A stretch of DNA of 16,611 nucleotides from ZC4RG30 sp041168985 (GTDB taxonomy: Bacteria > Pseudomonadota > Gammaproteobacteria > Steroidobacterales > Steroidobacteraceae): assembly GCA_041168985.1 (NCBI GenBank), contig JBEEKA010000092.1, forward strand, positions 1-16,611. The letters run 5' to 3'. The notes under the pieces were generated by a model. It worked only from the letters and a program-made list of their open reading frames with translations, made no database searches and had not been told where the DNA came from. Made by a program: the position numbers and the translations under genes. Below, one piece after another: positions 8,121 through 14,353 of this stretch; the first letter of the stretch is position 1, and each line of letters opens with the position of its first letter.

Positions 8121-10253
8121 TCAACGCGGATGAGGAACCCCTTGCAGGGAGAGGATTGCTTCCTCGATCGGCTGGGGCATGCCGAACTGGTAACCCTGTC
8201 CGTAATCGATCCCCAGACTGCGCAGGCGCTCTGTCGTGGCGCCGTTCTCGACGAATTCCGCAACGGTTTCCAGGCGGAAGTTCCTGGCCATTTCGACGAT
8301 GCCTCGCACAGCCGCCTCGGAACGCGGGTTGGTCAGCATGTCCTTCACGAAGCTGCCATCGATCTTCAGGCGCGTGAGCGGAAGGCTGCGCAGATAGGCC
8401 AGCGAGTTCGCGCCGGTACCGAAATCATCGATCGCGATCCCGCAGCCGACCTCGCGCAGCCGGCGCATCATGTCGGCCGCCCGGTCCAGCTTCGCCACGG
8501 CCGCCTGCTCGGTGATTTCCAGCGTGACGCGGGAGGGCGGGAACCGCGATTCCCGCAGGCGTCGCAGGAAGAAGTCGACGAATTCCCCATCACCGACCGA
8601 TGCCCCGGACACATTGATCGAGAACGTAGCCGACCCTCTTGAAAGCAGCTCACGGTGCGTCGCCAGGGCCTGGAACGCCACGTCGGCCACATAGCGATCG
8701 ACCTCCGGCAACAAGCCGTATCGTTGTGCCGCGGCGATGAAATCCTTGGGCGGAATGGTCGCGCCAGTGATCCGGTCCCGCATGCGGACCAGCAACTCGA
8801 ATCCGGCCACGCTCCCCACATCGGCCAGCGGCACGATTTTCTGCGCGAAAAGCAGCAGTCGACCGGACTGGAGCGCCTCGTGCAGGTCCGCGCCGGCCAG
8901 GATCTCGTCGTGTCGGCGGATGATCGTCGAATCGCCGGAGTCGCTGATCTCGACGCGCCCTCTCCCCCTCTCCTTGGCGAGACGCAGACCAAGATCCGCA
9001 GCGGAGAAGGCTGGATCCAGCGGCCAGGACACGTCGTACATCGACGTCACGCCGCAGCGGACACTGGCATCGATCGGCTCACCACCCCAGCGGAGCTTCT
9101 TGGCCGCCAGCGCCGACTGCAGGTCATGGCCGATGGCCGCAGCTTCTCCTGCCGTCTTGCCCGGCAGCAGCAGCGCGAAACAGCCTGCGTGCAGCCGTGC
9201 AGGCAGGCTGCCCGCAGGAATGAGGGGTCGACGGAAAAGTCCCGCGACCTCCCGAAGCAACATGTCCCCGGCCTCGAGACCGTGGACCGTATTGACCGAC
9301 TGGTGACGATCGATGTCGGCCAGCAGCAGTGCGCCCGGACCTGGGGCCAGATGCTGGCGAGCCTCGTCCAGCCCGACCCGGGACAGCAGTCCGGTTTCAT
9401 TATCCAGCGACAGGTCCACCCGACGGGTTGCCGCGAATGCCGTTCCCTGGGCACGGAGTACCGCCTGCCCCGAGAACCCCTCGCCCCGGGGCGGCATGAG
9501 GAAGGCCAGCAGGACCTCGAATCGTCCGCCGCAGCTCCGCGTCGGAATGATCAGCAGGGGGCCTACGGATGCGCCGTTTTCCGCGGACACTCGGCCCGGC
9601 ATGACGACATATCGGGACAGCTTTCCTGCCAGCCCATCCAGCAGCGTCCGGAGCCCGTTGAGACTGGCAACCACCTCCGGCGCCGCGCCGCTGTCGCAGG
9701 CCTGGTGTGACATGCCCAGCAACGGCAGGTAGAGCATGGCGGCCTGGCACCCCACGCGCTTCAGGCCATCCGCCAGCAGCACGTCGAGTGACGCGCGCAC
9801 ATCCAGGTTCGGGTACCACTCGCCCGCGGCCTGCTGCCACTGCAGTTCGGCGGCACGTCCGCGCGCGGCGGCAGACGACACCTCCAGACGGAGACACTCG
9901 ACGGCCGGCTTCACGCGTTCGGAGACGGGCCGGTCCTGTGGCGCCGGTTCGTGCGCCCAGACCAGCGCAAAGGCTCCGACGAAGCGGCCGGAGTCCGAAA
10001 CCAGCGTCCATGCGCAACCCTGGCGGTCTCCGGCCAGATCGTCGAGCGATAGCAGGGTTGCGCCAGCCGCGCCTGCCCATCGGCCATCGGTTGAAACGCG
10101 GGCATCCAGGGATTCGGGTACGTCGCCCCAGGCGGCACGGCGCCTGAAATCCTGTCCCCAGAGCACGAATCCGGACACCGCGGGCACGATGGCCCTGAAC
10201 AGGCTGCCATACCGAGCGGCAAGCGGTTCCTGGGACGACGTGAGGGCGGTCAT
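8121..10253 (-). CDS. GAF-like/degenerate GGDEF/EAL protein, probable c-di-GMP phosphodiesterase
   Basis: A soluble 710-residue protein predicted to hydrolyse cyclic di-GMP. No membrane helix or signal peptide is seen. Residues about 1-280 are a sensory region whose second half (about 150-280) looks GAF-like; this is a fold guess. A GGDEF domain (about 284-435) keeps ADIDRHQSVNTVHG but has HAGCF (355-359) in place of GGDEF and no RxxD inhibitory site, so it should not make c-di-GMP. The C-terminal EAL domain (about 455-705) has ELLVR (Glu486), Asn547, EITE (Glu579), DDFGTG (Asp609/Asp610), KID (Lys630), Glu662, AEFVE and QGYQFG (Gln686), so the phosphodiesterase residues appear intact. The ATG at 10253 has AGGAAG about 10 bases upstream; the frame extends 38 codons further, but that part is unlike protein. 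Confidence 0.92.
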   Translation of the reverse strand: MTALTSSQEPLAARYGSLFRAIVPAVSGFVLWGQDFRRRAAWGDVPESLDARVSTDGRWAGAAGATLLSLDDLAGDRQGCAWTLVSDSGRFVGAFALVWAHEPAPQDRPVSERVKPAVECLRLEVSSAAARGRAAELQWQQAAGEWYPNLDVRASLDVLLADGLKRVGCQAAMLYLPLLGMSHQACDSGAAPEVVASLNGLRTLLDGLAGKLSRYVVMPGRVSAENGASVGPLLIIPTRSCGGRFEVLLAFLMPPRGEGFSGQAVLRAQGTAFAATRRVDLSLDNETGLLSRVGLDEARQHLAPGPGALLLADIDRHQSVNTVHGLEAGDMLLREVAGLFRRPLIPAGSLPARLHAGCFALLLPGKTAGEAAAIGHDLQSALAAKKLRWGGEPIDASVRCGVTSMYDVSWPLDPAFSAADLGLRLAKERGRGRVEISDSGDSTIIRRHDEILAGADLHEALQSGRLLLFAQKIVPLADVGSVAGFELLVRMRDRITGATIPPKDFIAAAQRYGLLPEVDRYVADVAFQALATHRELLSRGSATFSINVSGASVGDGEFVDFFLRRLRESRFPPSRVTLEITEQAAVAKLDRAADMMRRLREVGCGIAIDDFGTGANSLAYLRSLPLTRLKIDGSFVKDMLTNPRSEAAVRGIVEMARNFRLETVAEFVENGATTERLRSLGIDYGQGYQFGMPQPIEEAILSLQGVPHPR

Positions 10254-10274
10254 GGCTGCGCGGCTTCCTGGGTA

Positions 10275-10289
10275 CCCGGTATATCCGGG
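10275..10289 (-). promoter_or_regulatory. Small inverted repeat in the leader of the EAL gene
   Basis: CCCGG and CCGGG (10275-10279 and 10285-10289) flank a five-base TATAT loop, just upstream of the ribosome site of the GAF/GGDEF/EAL gene. It overlaps the eight-base palindrome GGGTACCC (10270-10277), so two mutually exclusive small hairpins are possible in the mRNA leader. The stems are short and no function is shown. Confidence 0.25.
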
Positions 10290-10391
10290 CGACCAGGGGC
10301 AGGGCCGATGAAACGCCCTGCGCACCCACTCCCGACCGGGAACCTCACACGATATTGCCACGCACAAGCCATACCGTGGCGGTCACGGTCC

Positions 10392-10406
10392 CGGAAGCGG
10401 CTTCCG
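10392..10406. repeat. Near-perfect inverted repeat (hairpin 1)
   Basis: CGGAAGCGGCTTCCG is a 7+1+7 inverted repeat, giving a stem of six pairs with a CGG loop. It lies in the non-coding stretch between the zinc-ribbon gene and the EAL gene, 9 bp from the stronger hairpin at 10415-10441. No run of T follows on either strand. Confidence 0.5.
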
Positions 10407-10414
10407 TCGGGCAA

Positions 10415-10441
10415 TTCCGGGGCGTCGGTTCCGCCCCGGAA
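10415..10441 (-). terminator. Strong hairpin, candidate terminator of the zinc-ribbon gene
   Basis: Ten perfectly paired bases, TTCCGGGGCG (10415-10424) and CGCCCCGGAA (10432-10441), enclose a seven-base loop. It starts about 10 bp after the stop codon of the zinc-ribbon gene on the minus strand, where a terminator would be expected. There is no T tract after it (the minus strand continues AATTGCC), so it could instead be a processing or mRNA-end stabilising hairpin. Confidence 0.5.
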
Positions 10442-10450
10442 ACGGGACTA

Positions 10451-10711
10451 TCAGCGGCGGAGGCCCGCCAGATTGTGCTGCAGGGTCTGCGACAGCTGGT
10501 CGCTCAGGACGCGAAGGATCCGCTCCGTGTTGCGGACCTGGGAACGCAGTTCGGCGGTCCCCAGCACGATCAGCTCGCCGCAGCAGTCGCACTGCGTCTC
10601 ATGGCGATCGCGCATCCAGCCGAGCGTCCGATGGTTCGTCTGGTGGCAGGCGTGGCACTCTATGTCCATCTGCCGTGAGTCGATGACTTCGTCGATTCCC
10701 ATCGCGTCCAT
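10451..10711 (-). CDS. Small zinc-ribbon protein of unknown function
   Basis: An 86-residue cytoplasmic protein I do not recognise. It has two CxxC pairs, Cys19/Cys22 (ECHACH) and Cys41/Cys44 (QCDCCGE), which would form one zinc ribbon. A C-terminal part without cysteine (about residues 52-86, AELRSQVRNTERILRVLSDQLSQTL) looks helical and amphipathic, possibly for self-association. The start at 10711 is supported by GAGGTG 7 bases upstream; Met4 is a weaker alternative. It is transcribed divergently from the NUDIX gene, 97 bp away, and followed by a strong hairpin, so it is probably a single-gene transcript. Ribosome site, cysteine pattern and terminator-like hairpin argue that it is real. Its role (nucleic acid or protein binding) cannot be told. 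Confidence 0.65.
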   Translation of the reverse strand: MDAMGIDEVIDSRQMDIECHACHQTNHRTLGWMRDRHETQCDCCGELIVLGTAELRSQVRNTERILRVLSDQLSQTLQHNLAGLRR

Positions 10712-10752
10712 GGTTTTGCACCTCAGTTTTCGTTATCCCCGCAGGAGAGAGT

Positions 10753-10812
10753 GTGCGGACCCCGGACGGGCGCCACCATCAGGCAATTCCCTTCAGGATT
10801 TTCCTTAAGTGA
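10753..10812 (+). CDS. Possible leader peptide ORF overlapping the NUDIX start
   Basis: A 19-codon frame starting with GTG and preceded by AGGAG (10743-10747) at a 5-base spacing. It ends in a TGA (10810-10812) that overlaps the GTG start of the NUDIX gene as GTGA. The peptide would read (M)RTPDGRHHQAIPFRIFLK. The NUDIX start itself has only a distant, weak ribosome site, so ribosomes finishing this short frame could restart there. No database support is available; it may equally be chance in a GC-rich leader. Confidence 0.35.
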   Translation: MRTPDGRHHQAIPFRIFLK

Positions 10813-11360
10813 CTGACATCAAGTTCTGCAGCCGTTGCGGCACCCGGACAACGACCCGGATACCGGAAGGGGACCATCTGCCCCGACAGGTCTGCGACGC
10901 CTGCGGCGTCGTGCATTACGAAAACCCCCGGATAATCGTGGGCTGCGTGCCGGTTTTCGACGGGAAGATCCTGATCTGCCGCCGCGCGATCGAGCCCCGG
11001 CATGGATACTGGACGATCCCGGCCGGATTCATGGAAAACGGCGAAACGCTCGAACAGGGCGCGGCCCGGGAATGTCTGGAGGAGGCGATGGCCACGGTGG
11101 AGATCGGGTCGCTGCTTGCCCTGGTCAGCCTCACCCACGCCCACCAGGTCCACGTCTTCTTCCGGGCCAACCTGCCCGAGCCCGTCCACGCGGCCGGCCC
11201 GGAAAGCCTCGAAACGGCCCTCGTGGAACCCGCCGACATTCCCTGGGACGAGATCGCATTCCCGTCGACGCGGTTCGCGCTGGAGCGCTACCTGGCGGAC
11301 CGGGAGGCCGGCGTGGAAAGCCACCACCTCGCCGAGATTGCACGCCGCATGGCAGAATAA
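10809..11360 (+). CDS. NUDIX hydrolase with N-terminal zinc ribbon
   Basis: A 183-residue hydrolase for a nucleoside-diphosphate-linked substrate (an NDP-sugar, ADP-ribose or a dinucleotide; the exact one is unknown). The N-terminus carries a zinc ribbon with Cys7/Cys10 and Cys29/Cys32. The NUDIX box begins at Gly73 (GFMENGE), with Glu79, Arg87, Glu88, Glu91 and Glu92 in place. The usual late Gly of the box is Met, which I recall as a tolerated position in this zinc-ribbon subgroup. ESLETALVEPADIPWDEIAFPS in the C-terminal half is also typical of the group. The start is GTG at 10809, because no other in-frame start precedes the zinc ribbon. The fdxA gene follows after 27 bp, suggesting a shared transcript. 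Confidence 0.92.
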   Translation: MTDIKFCSRCGTRTTTRIPEGDHLPRQVCDACGVVHYENPRIIVGCVPVFDGKILICRRAIEPRHGYWTIPAGFMENGETLEQGAARECLEEAMATVEIGSLLALVSLTHAHQVHVFFRANLPEPVHAAGPESLETALVEPADIPWDEIAFPSTRFALERYLADREAGVESHHLAEIARRMAE

Positions 11361-11387
11361 GCGGCTGACCTGACCCGAGGGATTCGC

Positions 11388-11711
11388 ATGGCATTCGTCG
11401 TCACGGAAAATTGCATCAAGTGCAAGTTCATGGACTGCGTGGAAGTCTGCCCGGTGGACTGCTTCCACGAGGGCCCCAACTTCCTCGTGATCGACCCGGA
11501 TGAATGCATCGACTGCACCCTGTGCGAGCCCGAGTGCCCGGCCGAGGCGATTTTCTCCGAGGAAGAAGTGCCCAAGGGGCAGGAATCCTTCGTGAAGCTC
11601 AACGCGGAGCTGGCCAAGCAGTGGCCCGTCATCGCGGAAAAGAAGGATGCCCCGGCCGACGCGAAGGACTGGCAGGGCAAGCCCGACAAGCTGAAGCTTC
11701 TCGAGCGCTGA
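11388..11711 (+). CDS. fdxA: Seven-iron ferredoxin FdxA ([3Fe-4S][4Fe-4S])
   Basis: A 107-residue low-potential electron carrier of the Azotobacter ferredoxin I type. By comparison with that protein, Cys9, Cys17 and Cys50 should hold the [3Fe-4S] cluster and Cys21, Cys40, Cys43 and Cys46 the [4Fe-4S] cluster. The extra Cys12 and Cys25 of the family are also present. The acidic C-terminal extension (from about residue 58) is typical. GAGGGA lies about 6 bases before the ATG. It follows the NUDIX gene by 27 bp and converges on dsbC 19 bp away. The redox partner is not evident from the neighbours. Confidence 0.96.
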   Translation: MAFVVTENCIKCKFMDCVEVCPVDCFHEGPNFLVIDPDECIDCTLCEPECPAEAIFSEEEVPKGQESFVKLNAELAKQWPVIAEKKDAPADAKDWQGKPDKLKLLER

Positions 11712-11719
11712 CAGCGCCG

Positions 11720-11744
11720 CGGCCGGCCCGTCAGCGGCTGGCCG
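11720..11744. terminator. Hairpin between convergent fdxA and dsbC
   Basis: CGGCCGGC (11720-11727) pairs with GCTGGCCG (11737-11744), eight pairs including one G·U, with a nine-base loop. It spans the 19 bp gap and the last codons of dsbC, so it could end transcription from both sides. There is no T tract, and a shorter repeat GCGCTG-A-CAGCGC overlaps the fdxA stop at 11705-11717. This is a tentative bidirectional terminator. Confidence 0.3.
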
Positions 11745-12468
11745 TCGCTTCCCGCAGGTGCTCCAGGAGTTCGTCCGGGGGCACGTACCCAGGCACCAGC
11801 TCCCCATCCGGCAGGACGATGCCGGGCGTACCCTGCACGCCCAGCTTGCGTCCGAGGTCGTGGTGGCGAAGCACCGGGTCCGCACAGGACGCGTTCGCCA
11901 CGGTGCCACCGCCCACGGCCTTTTCGAAGGCTTCGGTGCGATCCTTCGTACACCACACGTTCTGGGACTTCACCCAGGACGGAGTCTTGGGCGCCGTGCG
12001 CGGCCAGGCCAGATAGCGGACCCGGATGCCCAGCTTGTTGTATTCGGCCATCTGTCCATGGAGACGTTTGCACCAGGGGCAATCCACGTCCGTGAAGACG
12101 CTGACCGTGTATTTCGGCGACTTGGGCGCGTACACGATCATTTCGGATTCCGGCACCGCGGCCAGCAGTTTCACGCGCAGATCCTTGCGCCGTTCCTCGG
12201 TGAGGTTCGGGAAGTCACCGCCCTCCCCGATCCGGTAGAGATCGCCCGAGAAGAGGTATTTCCCGTCCGCGCTGATGTAGGACACGCCAGCGCCGTGGAC
12301 CAGTTCGTAGATGCCCGCCACGGGCGTGGGCCGGATATCGTCGGGCTTCGCACCCGGTATCTTCGCGGCCAGTTCCACGCGCGGATCGGCCACGGCCTTG
12401 GGTGCAGGTGACTGGGCCAGGCCAGCCAGGGGAAGCATGGCCGCGAGCAGCAGCGGGAGTCGTTTCAT
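11731..12468 (-). CDS. dsbC: Periplasmic thiol:disulfide interchange protein, DsbC family
   Basis: A 245-residue exported disulfide isomerase that repairs wrongly paired cysteines in periplasmic proteins and is normally kept reduced by DsbD. A signal peptide (about residues 1-18, MKRLPLLLAAMLPLAGLA) is followed by a dimerisation domain with ISADGKYLFSGDLY, then a thioredoxin-fold domain. The active site is Cys130-Pro-Trp-Cys133 in FTDVDCPWCKRLH, and the cis-proline is in QGTPGIVLP (Pro215). A second cysteine pair, Cys173/Cys195, matches the structural disulfide seen in E. coli DsbC. The CPWC centre differs from the CGYC of E. coli. The gene starts 15 bp after the xerD stop. Confidence 0.94.
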   Translation of the reverse strand: MKRLPLLLAAMLPLAGLAQSPAPKAVADPRVELAAKIPGAKPDDIRPTPVAGIYELVHGAGVSYISADGKYLFSGDLYRIGEGGDFPNLTEERRKDLRVKLLAAVPESEMIVYAPKSPKYTVSVFTDVDCPWCKRLHGQMAEYNKLGIRVRYLAWPRTAPKTPSWVKSQNVWCTKDRTEAFEKAVGGGTVANASCADPVLRHHDLGRKLGVQGTPGIVLPDGELVPGYVPPDELLEHLREATASR

Positions 12469-12483
12469 CCCGCGATTCTAGCC

Positions 12484-13419
12484 TCAGCCACGCGGGTGGT
12501 GTCGGACGTGCAGTTCCTTCATGCGTTCCCGCGCAACATGCGTGTAGATCTGCGTGGTCGACAGATCGCTGTGGCCCAGCAACATCTGCACGACGCGCAA
12601 GTCGGCACCATGGTTGAGCAGGTGGGTCGCAAAGGCGTGACGCAGCGTGTGCGGCGACAGTTCCTTGTCGACACCCGCCTTGCGTGCATAGCGCTTGATG
12701 ATGTGCCAGAAGGCCTGGCGCGTCATGCGGTCACCGCGCCGCGTCGGAAAGAGGAAATCCGATACGCGGTCGAGCAGGATTTCATGGCGGGCCGAGGAAC
12801 TGAATTCCCGAAGCCAGCGGACCGCTTCCTCGCCCAGCGGAATCAGACGCTCGCGATCTCCCTTGCCGATGATGCGGATGACGCCCTGGTTGAGGTTCAG
12901 CTGCCCGTGCCGCAGGCCAACGAGTTCCGAGACGCGAAGACCGGTGGCGTACAGGAGTTCCAGCATCGCGCGGTCCCTGACACCCAGGGGTTCGCCGACC
13001 GGGGGCGCGTTCAACAGCGCCTCGACTTCCTCTTCCGTCAGAGACTTCGGCAGGGAACGGCCGATCTTCGGCATCGCGATCTGCGCGGTAGGGTCTTCCT
13101 GGATCACGCCTTCCCGCATGAGGTGGCGATAGAACCGGCGGAACGACGACAGCTGCCGCGCCGTCGAGCGCGGCTGGGCGCCCCGTTCGACGCGCCAGGC
13201 AATGAAGGCTAGCAGGTCCGCATGCGTGCAGGCCGTGATGGACTGGCCATGTCCGGACAGCCAGCGCGTCAGCGCCAGCAGGTCGGCGCGATAGGCTGCC
13301 AGCGTGTTGGCCGAAAGCCCACGCTCCATCCAGACCGCATCAAGGAATCGACCCACGACGGGATCGACGGCGTCATCCGGGGAACGGGTCAGCGGTGCGC
13401 CAGCTGGAGAGGTCTTCAC
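12484..13419 (-). CDS. xerD: Site-specific tyrosine recombinase XerD
   Basis: With XerC, resolves chromosome dimers at dif near the terminus. The protein is 311 residues from the GTG at 13419, close to the family's roughly 300; the open frame runs 61 codons further upstream, but that part does not look like XerD. The N-terminal core-binding domain includes VWMERGLSANTLAAYRADL. The C-terminal catalytic domain has all six active residues: Arg162 (TGLRVSEL), Lys186 (GKGDRERLIPL), His257 and Arg260 (SPHTLRHAFATHLL), His283 (LLGHSDLSTTQIY) and Tyr292. Offsets from E. coli XerD are constant at 13-14. It precedes dsbC by 15 bp, as in E. coli, which marks it as the chromosomal enzyme and not a mobile-element integrase. 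Confidence 0.95.
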   Translation of the reverse strand: MKTSPAGAPLTRSPDDAVDPVVGRFLDAVWMERGLSANTLAAYRADLLALTRWLSGHGQSITACTHADLLAFIAWRVERGAQPRSTARQLSSFRRFYRHLMREGVIQEDPTAQIAMPKIGRSLPKSLTEEEVEALLNAPPVGEPLGVRDRAMLELLYATGLRVSELVGLRHGQLNLNQGVIRIIGKGDRERLIPLGEEAVRWLREFSSSARHEILLDRVSDFLFPTRRGDRMTRQAFWHIIKRYARKAGVDKELSPHTLRHAFATHLLNHGADLRVVQMLLGHSDLSTTQIYTHVARERMKELHVRHHPRG

Positions 13420-13544
13420 GGGTTTTTTCCGGGGCCGATTTGACGAAAGGTGGCCAGTATCGGTGCGCCTTTCCGGGCATTGCGTGATCACCTTCACAGC
13501 GACGCGGTTCCGGTAACATAACGAGACTCCTATCACACTACGCC
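13420..13544. promoter_or_regulatory. Divergent intergenic region between xerD and the acyltransferase
   Basis: A 125 bp gap that must hold promoters for both directions. On the plus strand, TTCACA (13493-13498) and TAACAT (13514-13519) resemble -35 and -10 boxes, but the 15 bp spacer is short. The palindrome GTGATCAC lies at about 13484-13491. The local AT richness at 13510-13535 stands out against the neighbours. No element is convincing enough to assign. Confidence 0.3.
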
Positions 13545-14306
13545 GTGCACCCCTCTTCCCCCACGACCAGACCTCCTGTCCCGCCGCTGCTGGCCGTGCC
13601 ATACACGGTTTTCGCTGCGGTGCTTTTCTTTGGCACCGCGCTGCTCACGCTGGCCGTCATTCTTCCCATGCCGCGCCTTGCCTGGCGTCGACGCGTCGCC
13701 CGCATCGGAGCGCGCACCGGCCTCGCGCTCATCGGCATGCGTGTCGACATACGCAACGTGGATAGACTGCCCGCCGGTCCCTGCGTCGTCGTGGCCAACC
13801 ACGCGAGTTACATCGACGGCGTGCTGTTGAAAGCCGTCCTGCCCGCGCGCTTCGCCTTCGTCATCAAGCGCGAGATGAACGACGTGCCGCTGGCCGGACT
13901 ACTGCTCCGCCGGATCGGTGCCGAATTCGTCGACCGCAGCAAGGGCCGGCGCGGCGCGCGGGATGCCCTGCGCGTGCTCCGCACGGCAGCCGGAGGCACG
14001 TCGCTGGCGTTTTTCCCTGAGGGGACCTTCGAGCACGTGCCGGGCCTGCTGCGTTTCCATTCCGGCGCATTCGTCACGGCCGTGCGCAATGACATGCCCG
14101 TCGTCCCGCTGGTGATCCATCACGCGAGGCACGCCTTGCCGCCCCACCTTCGCTGGCCGTGGCCGACCCGGATCGTCGTCGAGGTTTTCGAGCCGATGAC
14201 GTCGGAGGCGGCGCCACCCGACCAGGCCGTCGTCGATCTGCGCCGGCGTGCTCGCGCCCGGATCCTCGAGCGCCTTGGCGAGCCCGATCTGGCGCCGGAA
14301 CTGTGA
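13545..14306 (+). CDS. PlsC-family 1-acyl-sn-glycerol-3-phosphate acyltransferase
   Basis: A 253-residue membrane-associated acyltransferase that would transfer a fatty acyl chain to lysophosphatidate or a related lysolipid. An N-terminal hydrophobic segment (about residues 15-41) anchors it. The catalytic HX4D motif is at His86-Asp91 (NHASYID), RRIGAEFVDR follows near 122-131, and FPEGTF (157-162) binds the glycerol phosphate. VVPLVIHHARHALP matches the fourth motif. The GTG at 13545 is the first start in the frame but has no clear ribosome site, so the true start could be slightly downstream. Many genomes carry several PlsC paralogues, so the acceptor lipid is uncertain. ETF-QO follows 47 bp downstream. 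Confidence 0.88.
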   Translation: MHPSSPTTRPPVPPLLAVPYTVFAAVLFFGTALLTLAVILPMPRLAWRRRVARIGARTGLALIGMRVDIRNVDRLPAGPCVVVANHASYIDGVLLKAVLPARFAFVIKREMNDVPLAGLLLRRIGAEFVDRSKGRRGARDALRVLRTAAGGTSLAFFPEGTFEHVPGLLRFHSGAFVTAVRNDMPVVPLVIHHARHALPPHLRWPWPTRIVVEVFEPMTSEAAPPDQAVVDLRRRARARILERLGEPDLAPEL

Positions 14307-14353
14307 TCTACTTGCCGACCCTTTCCTGACCTTCATTTCGCCGGCGGACGCCC

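Noticed and set aside
10254..10367. 38-codon N-terminal extension of the GAF/GGDEF/EAL protein
   Set aside because: It covers the small leader palindromes and lacks a ribosome site, whereas the ATG at 10253 has AGGAAG upstream.
10308..10808. Plus-strand frames covering the zinc-ribbon gene region
   Set aside because: They have Arg/Ser-rich shadow composition and no ribosome site. The opposite strand has the cysteine-patterned small gene with a good ribosome site.
12484..13602. XerD-like protein as a phage or integron integrase with a 61-residue N-terminal extension
   Set aside because: Catalytic residue spacing matches chromosomal XerD, dsbC follows as in E. coli, and there is no attachment site, tRNA disruption or cargo nearby. 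The extension lacks family character and the GTG at 13419 gives the normal length.
11779..13602. Small plus-strand frames opposite dsbC and xerD
   Set aside because: They are antisense to intact conserved genes and have no supporting signals.
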